This document shows positions 1-10,226 of a DNA stretch of 64,000 nucleotides, piece after piece. Each line of letters opens with the position of its first letter. Positions within the stretch are counted from its first letter, which is position 1. The stretch comes from Lachnospiraceae bacterium NSJ-143. GTDB lineage: Bacteria > Bacillota > Clostridia > Lachnospirales > Anaerotignaceae. A model generated the notes under the pieces. It was not told the DNA's origin. It saw nothing but the letters and a program-made list of their open reading frames with translations, and did not search any database. The DNA is taken from NCBI GenBank assembly GCA_022867625.1, contig JALIFM010000003.1, forward strand, positions 62,001 through 126,000, in the 5' to 3' direction. The position numbers were made by a program, and so were the translations under genes.

Positions 1-507
1 CTTTCCCAGACTGTCGCCCCTGAAAATATAGTACTCCATGTGTATAAAATCCTTTGCAGACCTTATATCGTCTATTAGCGCCTCAAACTTCCTGTTTCCG
101 TCTGTAAAGCGTTTCATTGTGTTGTGGTAGGTCATCCAGCTGCCGCTGTTGAGGTTAAGTGTGGCAAAATCCAGCAGATGCCTGTAGCTTTTGCTCAGGT
201 GTATGCCATCGTTGCTGAAAAGCTGTTTGCCAACCTCGGCTCTCAGCTCATCTCGGTCCTTTACAAACTCATACAGCGTTTCCTCGTCCTTTAATATTTT
301 AGGGCCAAAAGCCTTCTGCTTGCCCGTATTTCTCCCGAATATCAGATATACAAAGAACCCCAATACCGGCACAAAAAACAATACAAAAAGCCATGCCCAT
401 GTGCTTGACGGGCTTCTTCGCTCAAAAAAAACCATAATAGCCGCAAGTCCTACGTTAAGCACAAACACGGCGCTGACAACCGAAACAATTATACTCCAGG
501 TATTCAC
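1..507 (-). CDS. cls: Cardiolipin synthase, N-terminal part (cut by window start)
   Basis: The 169 visible codons match the start of Firmicute cardiolipin synthases, membrane phospholipase-D-family enzymes that join two phosphatidylglycerols into cardiolipin. Two hydrophobic helices (about residues 4-27 and 38-58) are followed by the family's signature PSSTWAWL stretch and a cytoplasmic region reaching HMEYYIF, the beginning of the first PLD domain. The HxKx4D catalytic motifs lie beyond the window. The start is GTG at 507: an AAGGAG ribosome-binding site lies 7 nt upstream, and the nearby ATG at 509 runs straight into a stop. Truncation is only due to the window edge. Confidence 0.88.
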   Translation of the reverse strand, partial: MNTWSIIVSVVSAVFVLNVGLAAIMVFFERRSPSSTWAWLFVLFFVPVLGFFVYLIFGRNTGKQKAFGPKILKDEETLYEFVKDRDELRAEVGKQLFSNDGIHLSKSYRHLLDFATLNLNSGSWMTYHNTMKRFTDGNRKFEALIDDIRSAKDFIHMEYYIFRGDSLGK

Positions 508-717
508 ATCAGTTCTCCTTCCCTTATAAATATAGTTTAAATTTAAGTATAGCATAAATACCATACATATTCCTACAATGTTTTGTAAAATATGTTCTCA
601 TAATTTTTGCTTTGACACAAGAACGTATAATTTTAAAGCTAATTCAAAATTTCTATTTCATAAATACAGAATATATGTTAGAATTGTAATTAAGTTACTT
701 TTAAGGAGGAAGTTTAA

Positions 718-1170
718 ATGACGTTTGGTGATATTGTTATCATTATATCGGTGGTTGTAGTTGTAGCTATAGCCGTAATGTACCACTTCGGCAAAAAGAA
801 CTACGCCAAAAACCTTGAGGCGCAAACTTTTATAGACCAGTACAAGACAGTAACGCCTATACTGGTTATAGATAAAAAGTTTGAAAAGCCTACTCCGCAG
901 AACCTGCCTAAAAATATATACGAAAAACTGCCAAAGACTGCGCATATCCGCAAAATGCCTATTGTAAAGGCAAAGGTCGGCCCGCAGATTACAACCCTTA
1001 TGTGCGATAAAAGCATTTACAACGCCTTAGCGGTTAAAAAGACAGTAAAGGTAGAGCTTGCGGGTATCTATATTTCAAGGATAGTCGGTATGAACCTGGA
1101 GGACAAGAAAAAGAAGACAATTGGTCAGAAGGTTTCTTTGTGGCTTCAGAAAAACCAGCCGAATAAATAA
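718..1170 (+). CDS. Small membrane-anchored protein of unknown function
   Basis: I do not recognise this 150-residue protein. One hydrophobic helix spans about residues 5-22, followed by a basic soluble domain (pI clearly high, many Lys) with no catalytic motif I can identify. The topology suggests an N-terminally anchored cytoplasmic domain. An AAGGAGGAAG ribosome-binding site precedes the ATG by 7 nt, and a good intrinsic terminator follows, so it is a monocistronic gene. It diverges from cardiolipin synthase across about 210 bp of AT-rich DNA. Confidence 0.8.
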   Translation: MTFGDIVIIISVVVVVAIAVMYHFGKKNYAKNLEAQTFIDQYKTVTPILVIDKKFEKPTPQNLPKNIYEKLPKTAHIRKMPIVKAKVGPQITTLMCDKSIYNALAVKKTVKVELAGIYISRIVGMNLEDKKKKTIGQKVSLWLQKNQPNK

Positions 1171-1180
1171 AAGTAACAGT

Positions 1181-1208
1181 GCCGCCCAATATGGGCGGCT
1201 TTTTGTTT
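1181..1208 (+). terminator. Intrinsic terminator after the membrane protein
   Basis: GCCGCCC and GGGCGGC form a perfect 7-bp stem around a 5-nt loop, followed by a T-rich tract. Confidence 0.9.
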
Positions 1209-1368
1209 TATCAGGCCGTTAATCAGATAAATTCACTGTTCAGTAACTATCTGTTCAATAATTATCCATTCAACAAATTACTGAATTGTCAATTACAGCC
1301 TTAAAACCGATTACCTGTAATATTACCTGTAGATATCTGTCATTACAAACAAAAAAAACGGTGATTTT

Positions 1369-1590
1369 ATGGAATACGGTATTTTATCTCTTAAAATAAA
1401 TGATTTGCTGAAACAGAAAAATATATCTAAAAATGTTTTATGCAGTAAGATGGATATACCGCACCATAGCCTTAACCGCTACTGCCGAAACGAGTTTAAG
1501 AGAATCGACACAGTGCTGGTATGCAAATTATGCTTTTATTTCAATATAAGCATTTCCGATTTAATAGAATATTTACCGCCGGAAAGATAA
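1369..1590 (+). CDS. XRE/Cro-C1 family small regulator
   Basis: A 73-residue one-domain protein with a helix-turn-helix of the XRE type: residues about 8-62 run LKINDLLKQKNISKN, then VLCSKMDIPHHSLNRYC, and end in the typical FYFNISISDLIEYLP helix. It most resembles the short HTH_26-type regulators. A GGTGA ribosome-binding site lies 4 nt before the ATG. The gene sits 45 bp upstream of the SLOG-fold gene on the same strand, so the two are probably co-transcribed and the regulator may control the pair. No effector domain is present. Confidence 0.8.
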   Translation: MEYGILSLKINDLLKQKNISKNVLCSKMDIPHHSLNRYCRNEFKRIDTVLVCKLCFYFNISISDLIEYLPPER

Positions 1591-1635
1591 TAATACAGTT
1601 ACAGATTTATAAAAAAAAGACTTCTGGTGAATATT

Positions 1636-2160
1636 ATGGAAAACATAGAAAAAGACAGCAACACCCTGAACTTTTCCCTCCCCGGCTTTTCTCCGGATAA
1701 AACCTGCTGCTTTACCGGCAGAAGAAAGCTTCCAGCCGATAAAATAGGCGAGATAACAGAGATTATAGAAAACAGGATTGAAAAAGCCATATCCGACGGA
1801 TACGAATTTTTTATTTCCGGTTTTGCAGACGGCACCGACCTTATAGCCGCCGAGGCGGTTTTAAAGCTTCAGCAAAAATACCCTCACATACACCTTATAG
1901 GCGCCATACCTTACAAAAGCAGACTTAAAGCCCTTCTCAAACTGGACTGCTTTAACCGCTGCTCCGATACACAGGTTGTCTGCGAGGAGTATGTTCCGGA
2001 ATGCTACAGCAGGCGCAACCGTTTTATGGTGGATTCGTCATCCCTTGTCATAGCCGTTACAGACGGAAAGCAGACAGGCGGCACGGCCTACACAATAAAT
2101 TATGCACTAAAAAAGGGCCGCGAGCTTTACATTATACGCTTTGACCCGCAGGAAGAATAA
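1636..2160 (+). CDS. SLOG-fold protein (DUF1273/YpsA-like)
   Basis: A 174-residue Rossmann-like SLOG protein. The hallmark pieces are TCCFTGRRKLP near the N-terminus (ligand-binding loop), FISGFADGTDLIAAEAVL in the middle, and a later SSSLVIAVTDGKQTGGTAYTINYA segment binding the phosphate/nucleotide edge. SLOG proteins are thought to bind nucleotide-derived ligands; YpsA of Bacillus affects cell division, other members act in immunity. GTG 1627 is in frame, but its GGTGA is better read as the ribosome-binding site for ATG 1636, as in the gene upstream. It has a paralogue at 36117-36611. The exact function is not known. Confidence 0.8.
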   Translation: MENIEKDSNTLNFSLPGFSPDKTCCFTGRRKLPADKIGEITEIIENRIEKAISDGYEFFISGFADGTDLIAAEAVLKLQQKYPHIHLIGAIPYKSRLKALLKLDCFNRCSDTQVVCEEYVPECYSRRNRFMVDSSSLVIAVTDGKQTGGTAYTINYALKKGRELYIIRFDPQEE

Positions 2161-2164
2161 AAAC

Positions 2165-2197
2165 AAAAGTCCGACGGTATTATTCCGCCGGACTTTT
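2165..2197. terminator. Bidirectional terminator between convergent genes
   Basis: AAAAGTCCGACGG and CCGCCGGACTTTT pair with one mismatch around a 7-nt loop, flanked by A-rich and T-rich tracts. It serves the SLOG gene (+) and the activase gene (-). Confidence 0.8.
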
Positions 2198-2222
2198 ACT
2201 TTTATATTTTATTTTTTTCTCT

Positions 2223-5200
2223 TTACATCTCAAATGCCTTTTTGTTGCTTAGAGGCACTCTTATCACGTTGCTGCGCTTTTTCTCCTCCTGCTCTTTTGC
2301 AAGGTTCTTATGCGCGGCGTCCATCATAAGTTTTATCCTGTTAAGCTGGTTTACCTCGCTGGCGCCCGGGTCATAGTCCACAGCCACAATATTGGCAAGA
2401 GGGTTAATCCTCTTTAATTCCTTTATTACGCCCTTGCCCACTATATGGTTAGGCAGGCAGGCGAAAGGCTGTGTGCATACTATATTGTTTACTCCGTCAT
2501 GTATAAGCTCCATCATCTCTCCGGTCAAAAACCAGCCCTCCCCTGTCTGATTGCAGAGGGATACAATATCCTTTGCGTACTCTCCCAGAGTCTCAATACG
2601 GGCCGGCGGGTTAAACCTTTTGCTTTCCCTTAAAGCGTCAACCATAGGCTTCCTGAAATGTTCTATAAGTGCTATAACGCTCTTTCCGGCAAGGCTTGTG
2701 GCGGCGCTCATTCCAAGGTATTTGTGCTTCTGAACCGAATTATAAGCGCTGTAAAGCCCGAATCCCAGAAGGTCAGGCACAACAGCCTCGGCGCCTTCCT
2801 TTTCGAGTATGCCTACAAGGTCATTGTTTGCTGTAGGGTGGAATTTTACAAGTATCTCGCCTACAATGCCTACCTTTGGCTTTTTTACATCGGTAATCTC
2901 AAACTCGTCAAAGGCCTTTACAACTGCTTTTATGTTCTGTTTGAAATTCCTGCCTGTGCGCACGTCCCTTTTGACCAATTCATTCCATTTTCTGTACAGC
3001 TCATTTGCGGAGCCCGGCACAGCCTCATACGGCCTTACCTTATAGAGCACCCTCATAAACAAATCGCCGTACACAAAGGCCTGTATAGCCCTTTTTGCAA
3101 GAGGCAGAGTATATTTCCAGCCCGGGTTTTTCTCAAGGCCAGCGCTTACAGAAACGACAGGTATATTTTCCATACCGGCGTTTTTAAGCGCCTTTCTTAT
3201 AAAGCCTATATAGTTGGAAGCTCTGCATCCGCCGCCTGTCTGGCTCATGAGCACAGCCACCTTGTTCAAATCGTATTTTCCGCTTTTAAGCGCGTTTATA
3301 ATCTGGCCTACAACTATAAGGGCCGGGTAGCAGGCGTCGTTGTTTACATATTTTAAGCCGGTGTCTATTGAATTTCTGTCTATAGCCGGCATAACGTCTA
3401 TTTTGTAGCCGCTTGACACAAAGGCCTCTTTAAGCAGGTCAAAATGTATAGGCGACATCTGAGGGCAGAGGAGCGTATAATCCTTTTTCATCTCCTCAGT
3501 AAACAGCTTTCTCTTTAATGAAGCATCGCCCTTTACAGGCATTACACCCCTTGCCGCCCTGTCCTCAACGGCAGCTATAAGGGAACGTATCCTTATTCTT
3601 GCCGCTCCAAGATTATTTACCTCATCTATCTTAAGAGAAGTATAAATCTTTCCGGCGGCGCTGAGTATGTCTTTTACCTCGTCTGTTGTCACAGCGTCAA
3701 GCCCGCAGCCAAAAGAGTTGAGCTGCACATATTCCAGGTCTCTGCGTGTCTTTACAAAAGCGGCGGCCTCATAAAGCCTTGAATGGTACATCCACTGGTC
3801 GCGCACAACAAGCGGCCTTTCAAGCTCGCCTCTCCATGCCACGCTGTCCTCAGTAAGCACCGCTATGCCAAAGCCTGTAATAAGCTCTGGTATGCCGTGG
3901 TTTATCTCCGGGTCAATATGGTACGGCCTTCCGCCAAGCACCACACCGCCTATATTGTTCTTTTCTATGTACTCAAGCGCTTCTGTGCCCTTCTGGTGCA
4001 TATCCTCACGGAATTTTGTCCACTCGTCCCAGCCCATTTCAAGGGCCTCATTTATCTCACGCTTAGTTACAGCGTATGGAGCGAAAATTTCCGTAAGCCT
4101 GTCGGCAAGGGCTTCCTTATTCTTAAAGGATATGAACGGGTTCATAAAGTTGATGTTCTTTTCCCTTAAGTCCTCAACATTGTTTTTAATGTTTTCGGAA
4201 TACGATGCGACAATTGGGCAGTTGTAGCATTCGTCAGAATTTTTCATGTCCGGCCTTTCATATGCCACAGCCGGATAAAATATAGTTGTTACGCCGTCGT
4301 TTATAAGGTGCATTATATGCCCGTGCACAATTTTAGCCGGATAGCAGGCGGACTCGCTCGGTATGGACTCTATGCCTTCCTCGTAAATCTTTTTGCTGGA
4401 AAACGGCGAAAGCTTAACTGAAAAGCCAAGGTTTGTGAGGAATGTATGCCAGAACGGGTAATCCTCGTACATGTTAAGCACTCTCGGTATGCCTATTACC
4501 CCTCGTTTCGCCTCATCAGGAGTGAGGGATACATAGTCAAAAAGCCTGTTTTTCTTGTATTCAAAGAGGTTAGGCACATCATTTTTCGCCTTTGATTTGC
4601 CCTCGCCCTTTTCACAGCGGTTTCCTGTCACAAACCTCCTGTCGCCGTTAAATGTGTTTATTGTAAGCAGGCAGTTGTTTGTACAGCCTCCGCAGCGTGT
4701 ATGTGTAGTATTTATTTTAAGGCTGTTCATAGCCTCCTTTGAAATAAGCGTTGTCTCATAGCCCTCGCTGTATTTTTCAAGCGCTATAAGCCCAGCGCCA
4801 AATGCTCCCATAAGGCCTGCTATGTCGGGGCGCACAGCTTCCCTCTCACTTATAAACTCGAAGCTTCTCAATACAGCGTCATTGTAAAATGTACCTCCCT
4901 GTACAACTATGCTTTTTCCAAGGGCCTTCGGGTCAGATATTTTTATTACCTTAAGCAGAGCGTTTTTTATTACCGAATAGGCAAGCCCTGCCGATATATC
5001 CCCAACAGAGGCGCCTTCCTTTTGCGCCTGTTTTACACGGGAGTTCATAAACACTGTACATCTTGAGCCCAAATCAATAGGGTTCTGGGCAAAAAGTGCA
5101 ATTTTTGCAAAGTCTTCAACGGAATAGTTGAGCGACTTGGCAAAAGTCTCTATAAACGAGCCGCAGCCGGAGGAGCATGCCTCGTTCAAAAGCACGCTGT

Positions 5201-6515
5201 CTATAACCCCGTCCTTTATCCTCAGGCATTTCATATCCTGCCCGCCTATATCAAGTATAAAGTCCACATCAGGTCTGAAAAACGCGGCGGCCTTATAGTG
5301 CGCCACCGTCTCTATGTATCCCAAGTCAACCATAAGGGCTTCCTTTATAAGCCCCTCTCCGTAGCCGGTTACGCACGAGTTTTTAATATTTATACCCTCA
5401 GGCATTACGGCATACAGTGCGTTTAAAGCGTTTATAACCACATTGAGCGGGCTTCCCTCGTTAGACGCATAAAACGAATACAGGAGCTTTCCGTCAGCTG
5501 ATATAAGCGCTATTTTTGTGGTTGTGCTTCCGGCGTCTATACCCAAAAATGCGTCTCCACGGTAATCCCTGAGCTCTGCCCTTTCCACTTTTTCTGCCGA
5601 GTGTCTTTTTGTAAACTCACTGTACTCAACATCATCCCTGAAAAGCGGTGAAAGCCTGCTCACCTCAGTCTTTAGCGCCGTCATATCCGAAAGCCGTTTT
5701 TCAAGCGATTCAAAATCCATAACTGGGCTGCTCTCCTTAACGCTTATTGAAGCGCCGTAAGCCGCAAAGAGGTGGCTTTTTTCAGGTATAATGGCTGTCT
5801 GGTCATTAAGCCCCAGTGTTTCTATAAACCTTTTTCTGAGTTCAGAAAGGAAATGGAGCGGTCCTCCCAAAAAGGCCACGTTTCCCCTTATGGGCTTGCC
5901 GCAGGCAAGGCCGCTTATTGTCTGGTTTACAACCGCCTGAAATATTGAAGCCGCCAAATCCTCCTTGGCAGCCCCCTCGTTTATAAGCGGCTGTATGTCT
6001 GTCTTAGCAAAAACCCCGCAGCGCGACGCTATAGGGTATATTACATTATAGCTTTTGGCGTATTCATTAAGGCCTGTGGCGTCTGTCTGCAAAAGGCTTG
6101 CCATCTGGTCAATAAACGAGCCTGTGCCACCGGCGCATACACCGTTCATCCTCTGTTCTATTCCGCCTTTAAAATATATAATTTTAGCATCCTCGCCGCC
6201 AAGCTCTATGGCTACGTCAGTTTTAGGCGCGGCTGTCTCTATGGCATTTGCCGTAGCCACAACCTCCTGTATAAACTCAATGCCAAGTGCATCGGAAATT
6301 GCTACGCCTCCGCTGCCTGTCATCATAGCCGAAAAGGAAACATCTCCAACGCTCATGTGAGCCTGGTGTATCAAATCTTCCAGTGTTTCCTTTATTTCAG
6401 AAAAATGCCTCTTGTACTGCGAAAAGACCGCTTCGCCTTTTTGAGAAACAACAACTACCTTAACAGTGGTGGAGCCTATATCAATACCAATGCGCATTCT
6501 GTTAAAAAAGCTCAT
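2223..6515 (-). CDS. 2-hydroxyacyl-CoA dehydratase activase fusion (two BadF-type ATPase domains plus dehydratase-like region)
   Basis: This 1430-residue protein fuses several parts of the radical 2-hydroxyacyl-CoA dehydratase system. The first ASKHA ATPase domain starts with IGIDIGSTT (residues 9-17) and keeps cysteines at about 127 and 166, the positions that hold the [4Fe-4S] cluster in the HgdC archerase. A second ATPase domain starts near residue 325 ([11 protein letters not shown]) with its own ACSSGCGSF loop. Then come a Cys cluster (RCGGCTNNC), a DUF2229-like region and a C-terminal HgdB-like region with conserved cysteines. Such fusions are common in Clostridia, but their substrate is not established. 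The ATG follows GGGGGG by 7 nt; an in-frame TTG at 6530 lies before that site. Confidence 0.88.
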   Translation of the reverse strand: MSFFNRMRIGIDIGSTTVKVVVVSQKGEAVFSQYKRHFSEIKETLEDLIHQAHMSVGDVSFSAMMTGSGGVAISDALGIEFIQEVVATANAIETAAPKTDVAIELGGEDAKIIYFKGGIEQRMNGVCAGGTGSFIDQMASLLQTDATGLNEYAKSYNVIYPIASRCGVFAKTDIQPLINEGAAKEDLAASIFQAVVNQTISGLACGKPIRGNVAFLGGPLHFLSELRKRFIETLGLNDQTAIIPEKSHLFAAYGASISVKESSPVMDFESLEKRLSDMTALKTEVSRLSPLFRDDVEYSEFTKRHSAEKVERAELRDYRGDAFLGIDAGSTTTKIALISADGKLLYSFYASNEGSPLNVVINALNALYAVMPEGINIKNSCVTGYGEGLIKEALMVDLGYIETVAHYKAAAFFRPDVDFILDIGGQDMKCLRIKDGVIDSVLLNEACSSGCGSFIETFAKSLNYSVEDFAKIALFAQNPIDLGSRCTVFMNSRVKQAQKEGASVGDISAGLAYSVIKNALLKVIKISDPKALGKSIVVQGGTFYNDAVLRSFEFISEREAVRPDIAGLMGAFGAGLIALEKYSEGYETTLISKEAMNSLKINTTHTRCGGCTNNCLLTINTFNGDRRFVTGNRCEKGEGKSKAKNDVPNLFEYKKNRLFDYVSLTPDEAKRGVIGIPRVLNMYEDYPFWHTFLTNLGFSVKLSPFSSKKIYEEGIESIPSESACYPAKIVHGHIMHLINDGVTTIFYPAVAYERPDMKNSDECYNCPIVASYSENIKNNVEDLREKNINFMNPFISFKNKEALADRLTEIFAPYAVTKREINEALEMGWDEWTKFREDMHQKGTEALEYIEKNNIGGVVLGGRPYHIDPEINHGIPELITGFGIAVLTEDSVAWRGELERPLVVRDQWMYHSRLYEAAAFVKTRRDLEYVQLNSFGCGLDAVTTDEVKDILSAAGKIYTSLKIDEVNNLGAARIRIRSLIAAVEDRAARGVMPVKGDASLKRKLFTEEMKKDYTLLCPQMSPIHFDLLKEAFVSSGYKIDVMPAIDRNSIDTGLKYVNNDACYPALIVVGQIINALKSGKYDLNKVAVLMSQTGGGCRASNYIGFIRKALKNAGMENIPVVSVSAGLEKNPGWKYTLPLAKRAIQAFVYGDLFMRVLYKVRPYEAVPGSANELYRKWNELVKRDVRTGRNFKQNIKAVVKAFDEFEITDVKKPKVGIVGEILVKFHPTANNDLVGILEKEGAEAVVPDLLGFGLYSAYNSVQKHKYLGMSAATSLAGKSVIALIEHFRKPMVDALRESKRFNPPARIETLGEYAKDIVSLCNQTGEGWFLTGEMMELIHDGVNNIVCTQPFACLPNHIVGKGVIKELKRINPLANIVAVDYDPGASEVNQLNRIKLMMDAAHKNLAKEQEEKKRSNVIRVPLSNKKAFEM

Positions 6516-6593
6516 TGTATTTCCCCCCAATATTTCATCAGCTTATATTGTAATAATTCTTAATTAATAACTATTTGTTTCATTTGAGTCTTA

Positions 6594-6622
6594 ATTATAC
6601 CTTAATACCTCATAATTTACAA
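6594..6622 (-). promoter_or_regulatory. Sigma-70-type promoter of the activase gene
   Basis: On the minus strand TTGTAA (6622-6617) and TATAAT (6599-6594) are separated by exactly 17 bp. The predicted leader is about 70 nt. Confidence 0.65.
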
Positions 6623-6680
6623 GCAAACTGCCCCCTAAATAGAGTTAGAATATAATTAAAAAGCCGGTAATTTATGGCAT

Positions 6681-6704
6681 TAAAAAAGGCAGCCTCGCCG
6701 CCTT
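6681..6704 (-). terminator. Terminator at the end of the lepB-to-decarboxylase operon
   Basis: On the minus strand AAGGCGGC and GCTGCCTT pair (one G-T) around GAG and run into seven T residues. Confidence 0.8.
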
Positions 6705-6713
6705 CCTTAAGGT

Positions 6714-7109
6714 TCAGTTTATATCCCCAGCAAGCTCAGTCATATCCTCAATTTTATTCAGCTCATGAGCTATAATATGCTGGCCTGTTATAATACAGAG
6801 TATGTCTTTGTCATTTTTGCCTATTATCTCACCCTCAATAATACGCTTTTGCAGTGTGGTTATTCTCACTCTCATTCCGGTAGTAAAAACCTTACCCCTG
6901 AAATTTACAGTACCTACAGGAAACATACTCCTGCACTGCTTTATAATAGCAAGCCTTTCGGCCTCTCTGTTTGCGCCGGGCTGTACTCTCATACGCGCCA
7001 TATTTCTCTTAAGCCTGCTGAAGCTCAGCACTACCTGAGTTATAACAAAGGCGGCAAGGGCGGCATATATTACATCTACATACGTAAGCCTCGAAAAACC
7101 GTCAAGCAT
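6714..7109 (-). CDS. Membrane-anchored protein of unknown function, last gene of the operon
   Basis: A 131-residue protein with one hydrophobic helix (about residues 10-28), a basic linker and a C-terminal domain of about 75 residues containing FRGKVFTTGMRVRITTLQKRIIEGEIIGKND. This segment reads like a small beta-barrel and I could not assign it to a family. It lies 44 bp downstream of the decarboxylase gene on the same strand and is followed by the operon's terminator, so it is likely co-transcribed with the housekeeping block. Confidence 0.7.
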   Translation of the reverse strand: MLDGFSRLTYVDVIYAALAAFVITQVVLSFSRLKRNMARMRVQPGANREAERLAIIKQCRSMFPVGTVNFRGKVFTTGMRVRITTLQKRIIEGEIIGKNDKDILCIITGQHIIAHELNKIEDMTELAGDIN

Positions 7110-7153
7110 TCAAATACCTCCATTTCCTTTTACTGATATCCTTTACACATACA

Positions 7154-8569
7154 TTAACTCAAAACCCGCAATTTTTCAAGTGCCTTAGACTTAACTCCTG
7201 TTATTTCAACACCATTTTTTACAATAAAGCTTATATACTCAAGCATTTCTTCTGTTATCTCCTCACCGGGCGATACAAGAGGTATTCCCGGAGGGTACGG
7301 AATAATAAACTCGGCGCACACTCTGCCCTCGGCCTTCCAGAAGTCTATATCCTCAGCTTTTGAGTAAAAGGCTTCCCTTGGCGTAACGGCCTGCCGCAGA
7401 TTCAAAAGCCTTGGTGTTATGCGGTTTTCCGCTGTGCCATTGATTATGGCACTGCTGTCAATTTCAATAACGGCATTTATAAGCCTTTTTATCTGCTTTC
7501 TGTCATCGCTTGGGGAAGTAATGGCCATAAAATGCCCGGCGCAGCCCATCTCCAGTTCTATATTATATTCGTTTCTCAAAATATCAGACACATAAACTCC
7601 GCTTATGTTTTGTGATACAATTACTATTTTGGATATATCCAGAGCTTTTATACCATATTTCCCACACAAATCTGTATCCAGAAGATACATGTTTTTAAGC
7701 CCTGCAAGCTTTTTTCTTTCATTTAAAACAAATTCAGTGAAATCCGCGTATACTTTTTGTCCGTAATTTTCAAGCAAATCTCTGCACCTGTCAAGCAACG
7801 CCATAAAAACATATGATGGGCTTGAAGTTTCAATAACAGACAACACCTCCTGTATCCTCTCACAGTCCACCCTTGTGCCACCTGCATGCAGCACCGCTGT
7901 CTGTGTAGGGCAGTTTAATGTTTTGTGGGCGCTGTGCACAGCTATGTCCGCGCCCATGCCAATTGCTGTGTCCGGAAAGCATTCGCTTAAACCGAAATGG
8001 GCACCATGCGCCTCATCAACTATAAGTACCATATTATTATCGTGGGCTGTTCTTGCTATTTCTTCTATATCAGAAACTATCCCCTCGGCAGTAGGGCTTG
8101 TTATAATTACAGCTCTGGCGTCTCTGTTGGCGCAGACAGCCCTTTTGAGCGCCTCCGGCGATATGCCTGCCGGTATGCCGCTTTTGCCGCAGTATTCAGG
8201 CATTACAAATACAGGCACAGCCCCAGTGAGAATCAAAGAGCTGTACACACTCCTGTGACAGTTTCTTGCCATTATAATCTTGTCCCCGGGCATGCAAACG
8301 CTCATAATCGCCGCCTGAAGCGCGCCTGTTGAGCCGTTAACACAAAAAAAGCTCCTTTCGGCGCCAAAAAATCTGGCGTAATCCTCCTGAGCCTCCTTTA
8401 TAATGCCATCGGGTTTGTGAAGGTTGTCAAAACCCTCAATTTCTGTTATATCCAAAGCGAAAATATCGTTTATTTCAAGGCCCCGCCCCATTTTATGCCC
8501 CGGCATGTGGAACGGGTATCTGCCGTTTTTAGAATAATCCGCAAGCTTTTCATATAATTTAGCAGTCAA
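7154..8569 (-). CDS. Orn/Lys/Arg decarboxylase-family PLP enzyme
   Basis: A fold-type I PLP enzyme of the bacterial Orn/Lys/Arg decarboxylase family, 471 residues, the short form lacking the N-terminal wing domain. It starts with the family motif FHMPGHKMG; DEAHGAH (185-191) contains the PLP-binding Asp, and the Schiff-base lysine is K216 in HSAHKTLNCPTQTA. In many Firmicutes a homologue (Bacillus YaaO) stands just before tmk; here it stands at the far end of the same gene set. The start is TTG at 8569 with AGAGG 7 nt upstream. Which amino acid it decarboxylates cannot be told from the sequence. Confidence 0.88.
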   Translation of the reverse strand: MTAKLYEKLADYSKNGRYPFHMPGHKMGRGLEINDIFALDITEIEGFDNLHKPDGIIKEAQEDYARFFGAERSFFCVNGSTGALQAAIMSVCMPGDKIIMARNCHRSVYSSLILTGAVPVFVMPEYCGKSGIPAGISPEALKRAVCANRDARAVIITSPTAEGIVSDIEEIARTAHDNNMVLIVDEAHGAHFGLSECFPDTAIGMGADIAVHSAHKTLNCPTQTAVLHAGGTRVDCERIQEVLSVIETSSPSYVFMALLDRCRDLLENYGQKVYADFTEFVLNERKKLAGLKNMYLLDTDLCGKYGIKALDISKIVIVSQNISGVYVSDILRNEYNIELEMGCAGHFMAITSPSDDRKQIKRLINAVIEIDSSAIINGTAENRITPRLLNLRQAVTPREAFYSKAEDIDFWKAEGRVCAEFIIPYPPGIPLVSPGEEITEEMLEYISFIVKNGVEITGVKSKALEKLRVLS

Positions 8570-8594
8570 AGCAATTCCTCTTTCAACTATAATT

Positions 8595-9446
8595 TCAGTC
8601 TGTTCCCTTTCCCTTTAAGAGAGAGTATATATCCCTTTTGGCTACTCCCCTGTCCTTGGCAGCCTGTTTCATGGCGTCCTTTTCGCTCATTCCCTTTGCT
8701 ACATACATATTTACGTGCTCCTCAACGCTTATGCTTTCCCAGGATTCTATCTCCTCCTGTTTCAGCGCATTGGCGTCTGCTCCGGCTATTACTATCACAA
8801 ACTCGCCTTTTGGCTCGTTTTCGGTATAATAGTCCAAAAGGCTTTCCAGACTGCCCTTTTTTACTTCCTCAAATTTTTTGGTAATCTCCCTTACACATGC
8901 CGCCTCCCGGTTTCTGGCATATGCCGAAAGCTCCTTTAACGTGCTTTTAAGCCTGTGGGGAGCCTCATAAAATATAACGGTCCTTGTTTCACGCTCAAGC
9001 TTTTTAAGCGTCTCCTCCTTCTCGCGCTTGTCTGTGGGAAGAAACCCCTCAAATATGAACCTGCGTGAGTCAATACCCGAAAGCACAAGGGCAGTTACAA
9101 AGGCCGTAGGCCCCGGCGCCGATGTAACCGGCACCCCCTCAAGGCCGCAGAGCCTTACCATATCCGCCCCCGGGTCTGATATGCCCGGCATTCCGGCGTC
9201 TGTCACAAGGGCTATGTCAATGCCCTCCTTCAATTTATTTACAAGCTCCGGCCCCTTCTGGAATTTATTGTGCTCATAGTAGCTTACAAGCGGTTTCTGT
9301 ATCCCGAAGTGGTTTAAAAGCTTCAATGTGTTTCTTGTATCCTCCGCGGCTATCAAATCGCAGGACTTCAAAACCTCAAGCTCCCTGAGAGTTATATCCC
9401 CCAGATTACCTATAGGCGTGCCGCACAAAAAAAGCGTTCCGTACAA
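8595..9446 (-). CDS. rsmI: 16S rRNA (cytidine1402-2'-O)-methyltransferase
   Basis: RsmI methylates the ribose of C1402 in 16S rRNA near the decoding centre. The tetrapyrrole-methylase fold is clear: GTLFLCGTPIGNLGDIT at the N-terminus, AAEDTRNTLKLL, VTDAGMPGISDPG as the SAM-binding stretch and EAPHRL later on. About 283 residues is the normal length. I place the start at TTG 9446, which has AGGAAGG 9 nt upstream and gives the usual N-terminus; GTG 9455 directly abuts that ribosome-binding site and is less likely. It lies in the lepB-tmk-holB-ricT-trmN6 operon, as in many Firmicutes. Confidence 0.93.
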   Translation of the reverse strand: MYGTLFLCGTPIGNLGDITLRELEVLKSCDLIAAEDTRNTLKLLNHFGIQKPLVSYYEHNKFQKGPELVNKLKEGIDIALVTDAGMPGISDPGADMVRLCGLEGVPVTSAPGPTAFVTALVLSGIDSRRFIFEGFLPTDKREKEETLKKLERETRTVIFYEAPHRLKSTLKELSAYARNREAACVREITKKFEEVKKGSLESLLDYYTENEPKGEFVIVIAGADANALKQEEIESWESISVEEHVNMYVAKGMSEKDAMKQAAKDRGVAKRDIYSLLKGKGTD

Positions 9447-9482
9447 TTTACGCACCCTTCCTGAAATATCCTGTACTTAAAA

Positions 9483-10220
9483 TCAGTTGTAATATATATC
9501 AATTGCCTCGTCTGTATATGTACCGTCGCTGTTATAAATAACAAGGGCCGGCATAACCTTAACCATAGGCTTTCCGCTGCGCACGGCCTCCACAAGCACC
9601 ATGTTTGGCTCCCTTCCGGCATAGGGCTGCACAAACCTTATGCGCTTTGGCTCAAGCTTGTTTTCCCTCAGTGTACATATTATATCCGTAAGCCTGTGAG
9701 GCCTGTGTACCATATAGAGCCTCCCTCCGAATTTTAAAAGCTTCATAGACGCATAGGCTATATCCTCAAGGGAGCAGAGCACCTCATGGCGTGCTATAGT
9801 CTTAGGGCCATAGTCGTTTTTAAGGCCGCCCTCATAATTCATATACGGCGGGTTGGAGGTGATTACATCAAAAGACGACGGCTTGAAAATCTCCGCCGCC
9901 TTTTTTATATCCCCCTCCACAATATCTATCTTTTCCTCCAGATTATTAAGCCTTACACTCCTCTGTGCCATCTCGGCGCTTTCGTGCTGTATCTCAAGGC
10001 CTGTAAAGTGCCCCGCCGGCGTTTTAGCGCTCATAAGTATAGGTATAACGCCTGTGCCCGTGCCCAAGTCCAGCACCCTGTCGCCCTTTTTAGCCAGAGC
10101 GAAGCCGCTCAGCAAAACAGCGTCGACGCCAAAACAGAACCTTTTTGGGTCCTGTATAAGCATATAACCGTTTCTGTGCAGGTCGTCTACTCTCTCATAA
10201 TCCTTTATCTCTACGTCCAT
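9483..10220 (-). CDS. trmN6: tRNA1(Val) A37 N6-methyltransferase family protein
   Basis: A 245-residue SAM-dependent methyltransferase of the TrmN6/YabB family. Motif I is VLDLGTGTGVIPI (about residues 49-61) and the catalytic N6-adenine motif NPPY is at 123-126. The N-terminal RFCFGVDAVLLSGF is typical of the family, which methylates A37 of tRNA1(Val) in E. coli; the Firmicute substrate is less well tested. It sits between ricT (6-bp gap) and rsmI in the same operon, the same neighbourhood as Bacillus yabB. Confidence 0.9.
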   Translation of the reverse strand: MDVEIKDYERVDDLHRNGYMLIQDPKRFCFGVDAVLLSGFALAKKGDRVLDLGTGTGVIPILMSAKTPAGHFTGLEIQHESAEMAQRSVRLNNLEEKIDIVEGDIKKAAEIFKPSSFDVITSNPPYMNYEGGLKNDYGPKTIARHEVLCSLEDIAYASMKLLKFGGRLYMVHRPHRLTDIICTLRENKLEPKRIRFVQPYAGREPNMVLVEAVRSGKPMVKVMPALVIYNSDGTYTDEAIDIYYN

Positions 10221-10226
10221 ATCTTA

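Noticed and set aside
658-945. Open frame on the minus strand across the small membrane protein gene
   Set aside because: Antisense to a gene with a good ribosome-binding site and terminator; composition looks random.
2658-3356. Open frame of 232 codons on the plus strand inside the activase gene
   Set aside because: It lies opposite a well-conserved 1430-residue gene and has no recognisable domain or ribosome-binding site.
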